The position numbers and the translations under genes were made by a program. Under the pieces are notes generated by a model. The model saw only the letters and a program-made list of their open reading frames with translations, did not search any database and was not told the DNA's origin. DNA of 11,255 bases. It comes from an uncultured Rhodocyclaceae bacterium (GTDB taxonomy: Bacteria; Pseudomonadota; Gammaproteobacteria; Burkholderiales; Rhodocyclaceae). This document shows, piece by piece, positions 1-6,554 of the stretch; position 1 is the stretch's first letter; every line of letters starts with the position of its first letter. The stretch spans positions 1 to 11,255 of the forward strand of contig CAIYZZ010000007.1 in NCBI GenBank assembly GCA_903930805.1, read 5' to 3'.

Positions 1-183
1 CTCGCGACTCCCCAGCAATGGGCCGATTTGAAGATGTTCGGGGTGATCGAGGCGGAACGTACGATCAATGGTAAGACGAGCCACGAGCGCCGCCTCTATA
101 TCGGCAGTATTGCCCCCGAGGCCAGCACGCTGGCCAACGTGATGCGGTGCTGCACGATCAAATCAATCGCGGGTTACGGATAG
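1..183 (+). pseudogene. ISAs1-family transposase, truncated C-terminal remnant
   Basis: Frame 1 is open from the window edge to a TAG at 181-183 and gives 60 residues. The segment WADLKMFGVIEAERT followed by GKTSHERRLYIGSI resembles the conserved region of ISAs1-type DDE transposases. In that family a W..LK....VE.ERT block precedes GKTS.E.RYYISS. Family members normally continue through an HW.IEN.LHW segment and further C-terminal sequence. Here the reading changes after LANVMR to unrelated residues and stops, so the 3' end is broken. The 5' part lies outside the window. No inverted-repeat end could be identified between here and the neighbouring kinase gene. It is most likely an inactive insertion-sequence relic at the edge of the island. 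The family call rests on motif memory only. Confidence 0.6.
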
Positions 184-242
184 CCTGTAATTGATGAGGG
201 ATTCAGATTGCCCGCCTAGCGATCCATGATCGGCCTTGGCCA

Positions 243-1520
243 TCAAATGAGATCGGCTGCAGCCTTCATCTCCGCATGCTCGAAGGCCGGCGCAAAATCG
301 GCCAGTTCTCTCTGGGACAGGCCAACCTCCTTACTCAGCGCGACCTGCCGCCAATCCTTAACCGCAGCATGCACTTCGCCCAAAATGGTGAGGGCCTGGC
401 TCCGTTGGAGATAGAAGTAAGCCGCCTTGCCAAGCAGTTGCCCTATCGAATCGATCGGCCCGGTGTCCTCGCTCAACCAGGTTTTTGACTCGCGGAGTTT
501 GTCCGGAAACGGATTCAGGTCGAAGGCGGGCGAGAGCGCCCACTTGTCGTTGCCGACATGCAGGAAGCCCAGATTGTGCAGATGGTCGTCGGTGTTGGTG
601 ATGAGATGGTTGAACGCCAAACGTCGCCATAACTGCTGCGCATCCGCTTTGGCATCAAGACAGACGCGGTTCATGATGTCGACAATCTCGGTGTAAGCAT
701 GCTCGTCGCCACGTGAGGCCTGCAGCATGGAGGCTCCGGAAAGATACGGAATGCGTGCATTCGCGGCGGTGCGATCAAAGCGCGAGACGATCGCCACCGG
801 CTTGTCGGCAATCATCTCGATGCGCGACCTGGCGGCGTCAATCTTGGCGATTTGGGCCAGCTTGAGAGCCAGCACCTCGCCGCGCGTCACGCTGCGGGTA
901 TCTTCGACGCTCGGGAATTTGCCCAGTGCAAGCGTACCGTCGGCATCGAGCACCGTGCTCTTCGGTCGCATTCCACCCAGTGAAGTGCCATTGCCCAGCA
1001 AATACTTGAGATCCTCACTGGATTCCGTGCTGTGCTCTAGCGCTCGACAGGCCGCCATGATGCGTTCGAGTTCGATCAGCGGTGGTGTGGTGCGTGTGCC
1101 GGCAGGCGTCGTGCGCAAATAATTGCCTTTGAGGTCGCGCAAGCGCAGCGCCCCCATACGGCTGTAATCGTCCACGGCACAGAGGTAGTCCAGTTCGGTC
1201 AACGCGGTGAGTTTGGGATCCTGCTGGCGGGCCTTGGCGTGAGCGCGCGCGATAACCCGCCGGCCCCAAGCATCGGGTTCGGTATCGGCAAAGGCAAAAT
1301 GGAACGTCGAGTCGTCTTTCGTAGGCGCCTTGTGCACCTGATGATGTCCGGCCAGAAGCTCCAGGTCTGGCGAGATGTTGAAGCGGTGCGGATTTTTGAT
1401 CCATGCTTCCTTGTAAGCGAAGCTGGCGTACGACCGGGCACCATCGGCGACGTAGGTGAGGCTCCCCACCGGGAACTCAGCTGAACCGATGCCTACATCG
1501 AGGGTGGTCTTGGTTGCCAT
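243..1520 (-). CDS. HipA-family serine/threonine kinase toxin (divergent SLGGxRPK type)
   Basis: HipA proteins are kinase-fold toxins that phosphorylate targets such as a glutamyl-tRNA synthetase and are neutralised by an HTH partner. Visible here are an N-terminal beta-rich region starting near AEFPVGSLTY (15-24); the nucleotide loop GTSLGGMRPK (178-187); a likely ATP lysine at LGKFPS (K201); ERF-like SRFDR (246-250); the catalytic loop NTDDHLHN (309-316, probable catalytic D311 and N316); and the metal-binding PAFDLNP (D334). All key kinase positions are present, so the enzyme looks intact. The 425-residue length is normal for the family. The ATG at 1520 overlaps the antitoxin TGA by one base and has GGAG about 8 nt upstream. 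A TTG one codon earlier would add one residue. It is the second gene of a minus-strand operon. The SLGGxRPK loop differs from the SLAGAQEK loop of the other kinase in this window, so the two are not recent duplicates. Confidence 0.9.
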   Translation of the reverse strand: MATKTTLDVGIGSAEFPVGSLTYVADGARSYASFAYKEAWIKNPHRFNISPDLELLAGHHQVHKAPTKDDSTFHFAFADTEPDAWGRRVIARAHAKARQQDPKLTALTELDYLCAVDDYSRMGALRLRDLKGNYLRTTPAGTRTTPPLIELERIMAACRALEHSTESSEDLKYLLGNGTSLGGMRPKSTVLDADGTLALGKFPSVEDTRSVTRGEVLALKLAQIAKIDAARSRIEMIADKPVAIVSRFDRTAANARIPYLSGASMLQASRGDEHAYTEIVDIMNRVCLDAKADAQQLWRRLAFNHLITNTDDHLHNLGFLHVGNDKWALSPAFDLNPFPDKLRESKTWLSEDTGPIDSIGQLLGKAAYFYLQRSQALTILGEVHAAVKDWRQVALSKEVGLSQRELADFAPAFEHAEMKAAADLI

Positions 1521-1861
1521 CAAAGGGCTCCGCTTTCTTTGCGTGCCTTGGGCAGGCGCACGCGCTGGGGTAGTTTTTCATCCATCAACGCCAGCCCGAT
1601 ACTGTCCTCGGAAGAGTCGAGCAGCTGCTTCAGGCGCTCCAGTTCGCCGAAGACATGCAGTGCGCGTGCCACGGTCTGCAAGGCGATGTTGGGGCTGCCT
1701 GCCTCCATGCGACGTACGGTCATGACGGATACCCCGATGCGCTCCGCCAGCATGGCTTGGGGCATCTGCCGACGGCGGCGTGCGAACGAAATGTCCCGGC
1801 CCAGTTTTTCCAGGGCACGGCTGACAGGCAAGGGAAGTTGGTCTTCTTTAGTGAGGCGCAT
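1520..1861 (-). CDS. XRE-type HTH antitoxin/repressor of the HipA-like kinase
   Basis: A 113-residue protein with a Cro/C1-type helix-turn-helix around residues 34-55. The core is AMLAERIGVSVMTVRRMEAG, followed by the typical IALQTVARALHVFG helix. A basic RRRR stretch (28-31) precedes it, and the C-terminal tail is charged and probably flexible. It lies directly upstream of the HipA-like kinase and overlaps its start as TGATG, the usual layout of a HipB-like antitoxin that binds the kinase and represses the operon. The start is uncertain. ATG 1861 is chosen, but TTG 1870 is in frame and would add three residues. Neither has a clear Shine-Dalgarno sequence, and a transcript from the TATAAT upstream would leave only a short leader. 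A long inverted repeat upstream is the likely operator. Confidence 0.88.
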   Translation of the reverse strand: MRLTKEDQLPLPVSRALEKLGRDISFARRRRQMPQAMLAERIGVSVMTVRRMEAGSPNIALQTVARALHVFGELERLKQLLDSSEDSIGLALMDEKLPQRVRLPKARKESGAL

Positions 1862-1882
1862 AAGTGCCAATAGGTCGATTAG

Positions 1883-1960
1883 GAATTCATATGTGATCTA
1901 TTATATGGGTTGTTAGTGGGTGGTTGGCCGGAATGAGTTTAAAAGATCATTTATGAATTC
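1883..1960 (-). promoter_or_regulatory. Promoter and inverted-repeat operator of the HTH-HipA operon
   Basis: Two 16-bp arms, GAATTCATATGTGATC (1883-1898) and GATCATTTATGAATTC (1945-1960), are inverted copies matching at 14 of 16 positions, with a 46-bp spacer. On the minus strand a perfect TATAAT (1905-1900) sits immediately upstream of the proximal arm, and no convincing -35 was found. The expected transcription start would fall inside the proximal arm. The geometry fits repression by two antitoxin dimers, possibly with looping. The repeat is directly visible; its role as an operator is inferred. Confidence 0.6.
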
Positions 1961-2112
1961 TTATTTGAAATATAGAAACATATATGTTCCAATAAGTAAA
2001 TAATAGCTCAATGGTGAGGAAGGTCGTGCATTCTGGTGGCAGATGGATGCCATCGTCGAAACCCTGGACGGTCTGGATCGGACATGATTAGTTGGTGCAA
2101 TGTCGTATTATC

Positions 2113-2194
2113 GCGCCAAAAGAATGGCGTGAAGCTTGATATTGCGCGCCAAACCGCATACTCTATTGGCGCGAACCTCTATGTTTGCGCCAAA
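2113..2194 (+). promoter_or_regulatory. Iterated GCGCCAAA sites and promoter of the fic gene
   Basis: The motif GCGCCAAA occurs at 2113-2120, 2146-2153 and 2187-2194, and inverted as TTGGCGC at 2166-2172. The second and third sites form an inverted pair, CGCGCCAA (2145-2152) and TTGGCGCG (2166-2173), with a 13-bp spacer. A candidate promoter, TTGATA (2136-2141), 17 bp, TACTCT (2159-2164), is covered by this pair. The downstream gene begins with a winged-helix domain, so autoregulation through these sites is the simplest reading. The Shine-Dalgarno for fic is AAGGAT near 2195-2200. Confidence 0.5.
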
Positions 2195-2206
2195 AAAGGA
2201 TGAATC

Positions 2207-3622
2207 GTGCCAAAAAAACTCCCTGAAGACCTGACGGCAAGGATCGAGGCCGAGATCGCCCGGCACACCGATGGGGTCGGCATCGACGACCTGCATGCCG
2301 TTCTAGCCGAGGTCGTCAGCCGCCGCACCTTGCAGCGTCGATTGGGCGGACTGGTAGGTCAAGGAAAGATCGTTCAGATCGGCAAAGGTCGCAGTCTGCG
2401 TTATCGCCAGCCCAGAATCATCGAAGTCGCCATTACCGAGCAAGCGCATGCGACGGATGAGCTTACTGCCGAGATTTACATACCCGTTTCGCCCGGAAGC
2501 GACGAAATCAGAGCCTACGTCCGCCAACCCATCCAGGGCCGCAAGCCGGTGGGTTATGACCGTGAATTGCTGGAAACCTATCGCCCCAACGAGACCCATT
2601 ACCTGCCGCCGGAAATTCGCGAGCACCTGCACAACATCGGCTGCTCACCCGACGGCGAGCGGCCGGCAGGCACCTATGCGCGTGACATATTAGGACGCCT
2701 GCTGATAGATCTTTCGTGGGCATCGAGCAGGCTCGAAGGCAACACCTACACTCGACTCGATACGCAAAACCTGATCGAGCTGGGCCAGGCAGCCGCCGGC
2801 AAGGATCGTCGCGAGGCACAGATGATCCTGAATCACAAAGAGGCCATCGAACTGCTGGTGGAGCAGGCTGGAGACATCGGTCTTAATGCTTTCACCTTCT
2901 TCAACCTGCATGCACTGCTGTCGGAAAACCTCCTCGCCGACCCAACTGAAAGCGGGCGGCTGCGGAGTCGCATCGTCGAAGTCAGCGGCACGGTGTTTCA
3001 TCCGCTCGGCATCCCGCAGCAGATCGATGTCTATTTCCACATGATCCTGGACAAGGCCGCTGCGATCGACGATCCGTTCGAGCAAGCCTTTTTCACCATG
3101 GTCCACATCCCCTACCTGCAACCCTTCGTGGACGTGAACAAGCGCGTATCGCGGCTGGGCGCCAACATTCCGCTCATCCGGCACAACCTCTGTCCGCTGT
3201 CCTTCATCGACGTACCGGAACGCGCCTACGTTGAAGGCACGCTCGGCGTTTATGAGTTGAAGCGTATCGATCTCCTGCGCGACGTGTTCGTGTGGGCCTA
3301 CGAGCGTTCATGCCAGCGTTACATGGCCATCCGCGAAACCGTCGCCGAGCCAGATCCCGTGCGCCTGCGTTACCGCGAAGCGCTGATCGCCATCGTGGCC
3401 GAGATCGTGCGTAGCCAACAAGCGCCCGGCGAAGCGGCGGTGCGTGCGGTGGCGGAAGGCCTGGTCCCGTCGCAAGACCTGAACCGGATTATCGAACTGG
3501 CCCTGGACGATCTGGCTCGCCTGCACGAGGGCAACGTCACCCGTTACCGTCTGCGGCTCTCCGAATACCGGGCATGGCGACCGATGCAGCAGAGAGGGGC
3601 GGCATTAGGGTGGGAAAGCTGA
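2207..3622 (+). CDS. Fic-domain protein with N-terminal winged helix and altered catalytic motif
   Basis: Fic enzymes transfer AMP or other nucleotide moieties to protein hydroxyls. Residues 8-68 form a winged-helix-like DNA-binding region (SRRTLQRRLGGLVGQGKI, then a basic wing). The Fic core spans about 155-370. SSRLEG (173-178) matches the S/TxxxE(G/N) inhibitory-helix motif of self-inhibited Fic proteins. The active-site segment is YLQPFVDVNKRVSR (303-316). Aligned with HPFxDGNxR, the catalytic His is replaced by Gln305 and the Gly by Val310, while D309, N311, R313 and R316 are kept. H300, five residues earlier, is out of register. The C-terminal region (about 380-450) is helical and may be a further helix-turn-helix. 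The GTG start has AAGGAT about 7 nt upstream. It is divergent from the HipA-like operon and has no separate antitoxin gene next to it. It may be a DNA-binding regulator or a Fic enzyme with changed chemistry. Confidence 0.88.
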   Translation: MPKKLPEDLTARIEAEIARHTDGVGIDDLHAVLAEVVSRRTLQRRLGGLVGQGKIVQIGKGRSLRYRQPRIIEVAITEQAHATDELTAEIYIPVSPGSDEIRAYVRQPIQGRKPVGYDRELLETYRPNETHYLPPEIREHLHNIGCSPDGERPAGTYARDILGRLLIDLSWASSRLEGNTYTRLDTQNLIELGQAAAGKDRREAQMILNHKEAIELLVEQAGDIGLNAFTFFNLHALLSENLLADPTESGRLRSRIVEVSGTVFHPLGIPQQIDVYFHMILDKAAAIDDPFEQAFFTMVHIPYLQPFVDVNKRVSRLGANIPLIRHNLCPLSFIDVPERAYVEGTLGVYELKRIDLLRDVFVWAYERSCQRYMAIRETVAEPDPVRLRYREALIAIVAEIVRSQQAPGEAAVRAVAEGLVPSQDLNRIIELALDDLARLHEGNVTRYRLRLSEYRAWRPMQQRGAALGWES

Positions 3623-3659
3623 AACCCGGCTGGCGAAGTCCATTTTTGAGACCTGCCAA

Positions 3660-4088
3660 GTGACCTGGCCATCACAGCGCATATGCTTCCGTGACAGGCG
3701 AGATCCGTTTTCCGGTCGGTTCTCTGTCGCTCAAGGGCTACCGAAAATACTTGCCATATCCGTAGGCTGGTCAGACGACCATGAGAAAAGTCTTGCTCTT
3801 CACTTGGCAATCGATGCACCGGATGGCAAGGCCAGTGGTGTCCTGAACGATCCGATTGCCGACCGGTTCCGCCAGGCGACCGGATTGACCCTGCCGGTAC
3901 TGGTCGAGGTCAGCACACTCAAGCATTTTCGGCAGGAGGGTTGCCGGCGTCTCAACCTGAGGATTCGACAAGAAGTGGCGGGCAAGGGCCAGTTCGGTAT
4001 CGAGTACGGCATCAACCTGTGCCGGGATGGCAGCCCGCCGACTGAAGGAATTGATTTGGATGCGGCATCTCGCGTGCTCACGCGCTAA
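3660..4088 (+). CDS. Conserved hypothetical protein, probably with a decayed 5' end
   Basis: A 142-codon frame from GTG 3660 to TAA 4086-4088. From about residue 58 the sequence looks like a genuine small protein: SGVLNDPIADRFRQATG, then PVLVEVSTLKHFRQEGCRRLN and GINLCRDGSPP. From memory this resembles the mature part of small exported proteins found on plasmids and conjugative elements, two of whose cysteines appear here. The expected signal peptide is missing from this frame. The first ~55 residues are rich in Arg, Pro and Ser and look non-coding. An ATG at 3781 in another frame begins MRKVLLFT, which would suit an export signal, and a single-base shift would join it to the conserved part. 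No Shine-Dalgarno precedes GTG 3660. It is probably a frameshifted or truncated gene, although an intact CDS cannot be excluded. Confidence 0.4.
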   Translation: MTWPSQRICFRDRRDPFSGRFSVAQGLPKILAISVGWSDDHEKSLALHLAIDAPDGKASGVLNDPIADRFRQATGLTLPVLVEVSTLKHFRQEGCRRLNLRIRQEVAGKGQFGIEYGINLCRDGSPPTEGIDLDAASRVLTR

Positions 4089-4182
4089 CTGTTGCCGCTT
4101 TCAGGGACATGGTTGCCAAGGAGGGCAAGATCGCGAGCTAGCATCCAGCGTTGCAGAATGTCCGCGACGGGCAGATTAAATA

Positions 4183-4248
4183 ATAAACGATCGTTTATAT
4201 TCTCTTGCGCTGATCCTTCAGGCAAGGCAGAATTCAACGATCGTTTAT
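4183..4248 (+). promoter_or_regulatory. Twin palindromic operators and promoter of hipBA
   Basis: A perfect 16-bp palindrome, ATAAACGATCGTTTAT (4183-4198), is followed exactly 50 bp later by the same 13-bp core AACGATCGTTTAT (4236-4248). Between them TTGCGC (4205-4210) and CAGAAT (4228-4233), 17 bp apart, form a weak candidate promoter. The second palindrome would then overlap the transcription start. Paired operators are typical of HipB-type repressors, which bind palindromic sites upstream of hipBA. A strong GGAGGG (4254-4259) lies 4 nt before the hipB ATG. Confidence 0.65.
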
Positions 4249-4263
4249 CTTTTGGAGGGCGCC

Positions 4264-4512
4264 ATGACCCGTGAAGTCAGTATTTCCTCGATCCGGGAAC
4301 TGGGAGATACCCTCCGCCGGGTTCGGAAAGAATCGGGACTGACGCAACGGGATGCCGCAGCCCTGTGCAACGTGAGTCTACCGTTTCTCAACGGACTTGA
4401 GCAGGGTAAAGCGACGGCGCAGATCGGCAAGGTTCTGACTGTTTGCCAGCGTTTCGGCATCGATGTTCGCTTGCGATTGCCGATGGCGCCCGATAGTGGG
4501 GGCGACGCATGA
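4264..4512 (+). CDS. hipB: HipB-like HTH antitoxin
   Basis: An 82-residue Cro/C1-type DNA-binding protein. The helix-turn-helix is in the middle: LGDTLRRVRKESGLTQRDAA, then CNVSLPFLNGLEQGK and a final helix IGKVLTVCQRFGIDV. The short strand VRLRLP at the C-terminus is the usual HipB dimerisation element. It would repress the operon and hold the kinase inactive by complex formation. The start is ATG 4264, four nt after GGAGGG; an in-frame TTG at 4252 lies inside the Shine-Dalgarno region and is rejected. The stop overlaps the next start as ATGA, indicating translational coupling to hipA. Twin palindromes immediately upstream are its likely binding sites. Confidence 0.9.
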   Translation: MTREVSISSIRELGDTLRRVRKESGLTQRDAAALCNVSLPFLNGLEQGKATAQIGKVLTVCQRFGIDVRLRLPMAPDSGGDA

Positions 4513-5873
4513 GCCAGTTGCGCGTGCTGTCCGATGGCGTATGGATCGGTACCCTCGATGTCACCGAAGGCCGGTGGTCGTTTGCCTATGCACCCGAATG
4601 GACGCACCATCCTCTCGCCCCCGGATTCCCATTAACGGTTCGCGACTACCAGGATGCGGGCGAGCATCGGCCCGTGGAGTGGTTCTTCGAGAACCTGTTG
4701 CCGGAGGGCCGTTTGCGGGAACTTATTGCCTTTCGTGATCGGATCGATCCCCGTGACAGTTGGGCGTTCCTCGTGCGGCACGGCCAGGACACGGCCGGCG
4801 CTTTGTCTCTCGTACCAGTCAATCCCGACGGCGAAGTTCCCGGCGAAGTGCTGGTGCCACTCTCACAGGAAGACCTGCAGGCGAAGATCGAGGAATCGCG
4901 CAAGCGCAATTTGCCCTTGATGGCCTCCTGGGACGACATACGCATGTCACTGGCCGGTGCCCAAGAGAAGCTTGGCTTGCTAATCGATCCCGATGGCGTG
5001 ATGTTCCTGCCGGAGGGCACCGCGGCTTCCACGCACATCGTGAAGCCCGAGAATGCCAGCGCGGATTTCCCTTTTTGTCCGGCAAATGAATTCTTCTGTA
5101 TGCGCCTGGCCGACGAACTCAAGGTGCCCGTACCGCAAGTGTCGTTACGGCACCTGCCCGAACCGCTTTACATCATCGAGCGCTTCGATCGCAATCGGCC
5201 GAAACCAAAAAAAGGGGAGGGCGCTTCTCCCATCAAGCGGTTACACCAGATCGATTTATGTCAGGCGCTCGGGGTATCGCCGTCACGGAAATACGAAAGC
5301 GAAGGCGGATTGGGTCTCCATCACCTGTTCGAGGTGCTGCTGGGACCATTCATCGACCGGCCAGCCGTTGCCGTCAATGCAGTCATTCAGTGGGTGGTTT
5401 TCAATTACCTGCTCGGCAACCTCGACGCGCACGCGAAGAACATCGCATTCCTGCTGCGAGGGCAGAAAGCCGAGGTGGCTCCCTTTTACGACATGCTGTG
5501 TGTCGAAGCCTATTTGCCGCGGGCCACAATGTCGATGAGTATTGCCGGCGAGAACAAACCCGGATGGGTCGAAGGCATTCATTGGGATGCGCTGGCTTAC
5601 GAGGCGAGAGTCGCACCGCGTTTGGTACGTGGCGTCCTGGCGCGCATGAATAACGCCTTGCCTGATGCCATTTCCAAGGTCATCGGTGATGAGCGATTGC
5701 AACCTGTCGAGCGTGATTTCATCCGGACGAAGATCCTCCCGGTGATTTCCGAGCGCCAGGAGTTTCTGGTCGATGCATTGGCATCACTCCATGTGCCCCT
5801 TGCCGATCTGATCAATTCGCGTGAGCTTTCCGCTGAAGTTGTCGACCGACTGAAATCACTACCAACGACCTGA
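4509..5873 (+). CDS. hipA: HipA-family serine/threonine kinase toxin (canonical type)
   Basis: A 454-residue kinase-fold toxin with the full HipA layout. The N-terminal subdomain (about 1-115) includes FFENLLPEGRLRE (59-71). The nucleotide loop SLAGAQEKL is at 147-155, and the ATP lysine is in HIVKPE (K179). ERFDR is at 224-228, and RLHQIDLCQALG (244-255) is a signature of this group. The catalytic loop is GNLDAHAKN (303-311, probable catalytic D306 and N311), and the metal-binding Asp is in PFYDML (D328). All active-site residues are retained, so the protein is predicted to be active. Family members phosphorylate a glutamyl-tRNA synthetase or related targets, stopping translation and producing dormancy. 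The ATG overlaps the hipB stop. A weak hairpin with a short T-run follows the stop codon. It is only distantly similar to the kinase at 243-1520. Confidence 0.95.
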   Translation: MSQLRVLSDGVWIGTLDVTEGRWSFAYAPEWTHHPLAPGFPLTVRDYQDAGEHRPVEWFFENLLPEGRLRELIAFRDRIDPRDSWAFLVRHGQDTAGALSLVPVNPDGEVPGEVLVPLSQEDLQAKIEESRKRNLPLMASWDDIRMSLAGAQEKLGLLIDPDGVMFLPEGTAASTHIVKPENASADFPFCPANEFFCMRLADELKVPVPQVSLRHLPEPLYIIERFDRNRPKPKKGEGASPIKRLHQIDLCQALGVSPSRKYESEGGLGLHHLFEVLLGPFIDRPAVAVNAVIQWVVFNYLLGNLDAHAKNIAFLLRGQKAEVAPFYDMLCVEAYLPRATMSMSIAGENKPGWVEGIHWDALAYEARVAPRLVRGVLARMNNALPDAISKVIGDERLQPVERDFIRTKILPVISERQEFLVDALASLHVPLADLINSRELSAEVVDRLKSLPTT

Positions 5874-5877
5874 CCTC

Positions 5878-5908
5878 AATATCCGCCAGGATGGCAGAAG
5901 GATATTTT
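5878..5908 (+). terminator. Candidate weak terminator after hipA
   Basis: AATATCC (5878-5884) pairs with GGATATT (5900-5906), enclosing an inner GCC/GGC pair (5885-5887 with 5893-5895) and an unpaired AGAA. A TTTT run ends the structure at 5908. It begins four bases after the hipA stop, where an operon terminator is expected, but the stem is bulged and AT-rich. Confidence 0.4.
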
Positions 5909-6229
5909 GGGAGTCGATCTGATAGATTGGCATGTTGGTTCAACCGGCTGTCATCGTCAGAATCGTGAGCCATACGGTTTAGACCAAGGCCGAAGAGCTT
6001 GAAATGACCATTCGCCAGGTTCCGAAGTCCAGCGGTTACTCAGATGTCGGCTTTGTGCAAAGGGTTTTCGGCGGCAACTGGTCTGTGTAATAGCTATCCA
6101 TCATGGCTGGAAGCGGATCATGATGGTTGGTCTGCCTGGATGAAAATCATCAGAATCCATATGGTGTGACCGTTGCCCTTACATACATTTTGAAGAGGAG
6201 CTTGTTCAGTGACCTTCAAATAGCTTGGC

Positions 6230-6294
6230 GGTCACAATATGGGCACAATAGGTGAGGGTAACAAAAGGGCTATTTCGGTCACAATTTGGGCACA
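6230..6294. repeat. Two 18-bp direct repeats, candidate integrase arm sites
   Basis: GGTCACAATATGGGCACA (6230-6247) and GGTCACAATTTGGGCACA (6277-6294) match at 17 of 18 positions with starts 47 bp apart. They lie about 100 bp left of the tRNA-derived att core, a position typical of arm-type sites of tyrosine integrases. The TTTGGGCA part resembles the TTCGGGGCA repeats on the other side of the core. Confidence 0.5.
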
Positions 6295-6300
6295 CTTGAA

Positions 6301-6330
6301 AACAAAAAAGCCGACTTTCGTCGGCTGTTT
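6301..6330 (-). terminator. Strong hairpin terminator, best oriented on the minus strand
   Basis: AGCCGAC (6309-6315) and GTCGGCT (6320-6326) form a perfect 7-bp stem with a TTTC loop. On the minus strand the stem is followed by TTTTTT and further T residues; on the plus strand by GTTTTG only. It therefore terminates mainly leftward transcription, for example from the tRNA-Ser direction, but could act both ways. Confidence 0.75.
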
Positions 6331-6374
6331 TGCTTCTGCTACGATCTGCCACCTCGTGGATGATTTTGCCAAAT

Positions 6375-6393
6375 AACCTTAAAAATCAAGGTT
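6375..6393 (-). terminator. Small hairpin just downstream of the tRNA 3' end
   Basis: AACCTT (6375-6380) and AAGGTT (6388-6393) flank a 7-nt AT-rich loop, three bases beyond the CCA end of the tRNA fragment on the minus strand. It could be a processing or termination structure retained from the original tRNA-Ser locus. The stem is short. Confidence 0.3.
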
Positions 6394-6456
<63 letters not shown>

Positions 6457-6528
6457 AGGTTATTTAAGAGCCTGTATAGCCAGTAACGGCAATGGTTTTA
6501 TAGAGAATTGCTGGTAATATTTTAGCCA

Positions 6529-6548
6529 TTCGGGGCAAATTCGGGGCA
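6529..6548. repeat. Tandem TTCGGGGCA repeats upstream of the integrase
   Basis: TTCGGGGCA occurs at 6529-6537 and again at 6540-6548, an 11-bp period, ending seven bases before the integrase ATG. The position between att core and integrase start suggests arm-type binding sites that could also repress the integrase promoter. A TAATAT (6515-6520) is a possible -10 for the integrase, but no good -35 is visible. Confidence 0.45.
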
Positions 6549-6554
6549 GTTCGA

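Larger units (their letters stand above)
1871..2206. other. Divergent intergenic region between HipA-like operon and fic gene
   Basis: A 336-bp AT-rich spacer between two divergently transcribed modules. It holds the left operon's operator and promoter, a 12-bp palindrome AACATATATGTT (1977-1988) within an AT-rich tract, and the iterated sites upstream of fic. Between about 2007 and 2087 a short frame reads EEGRAFWWQMDAIVETLDGL before a stop. This looks like a fragment of a lost gene but cannot be assigned. No RNA gene was recognised. Confidence 0.5.

Noticed and set aside
2007..2087. Short frame EEGRAFWWQMDAIVETLDGL before a stop
   Set aside because: No start codon with ribosome site, no recognisable family, and it lies in a promoter region; noted only as a possible gene fragment.
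6004..6090. A 28-codon frame MTIRQVPKSSGYSDVGFVQR... faintly like the second helix-turn-helix of AraC regulators
   Set aside because: It is too short, lacks an upstream domain and a ribosome site, and the similarity is limited to a G-Y/F-S-D and F..VF pattern; at best a relic.
6098..6126. Inverted repeat CCATCATG/CATGATGG with 13-nt spacer as an operator or terminator
   Set aside because: No gene starts or ends nearby and there is no T-run; it may be chance or an old element end, so no function is assigned.
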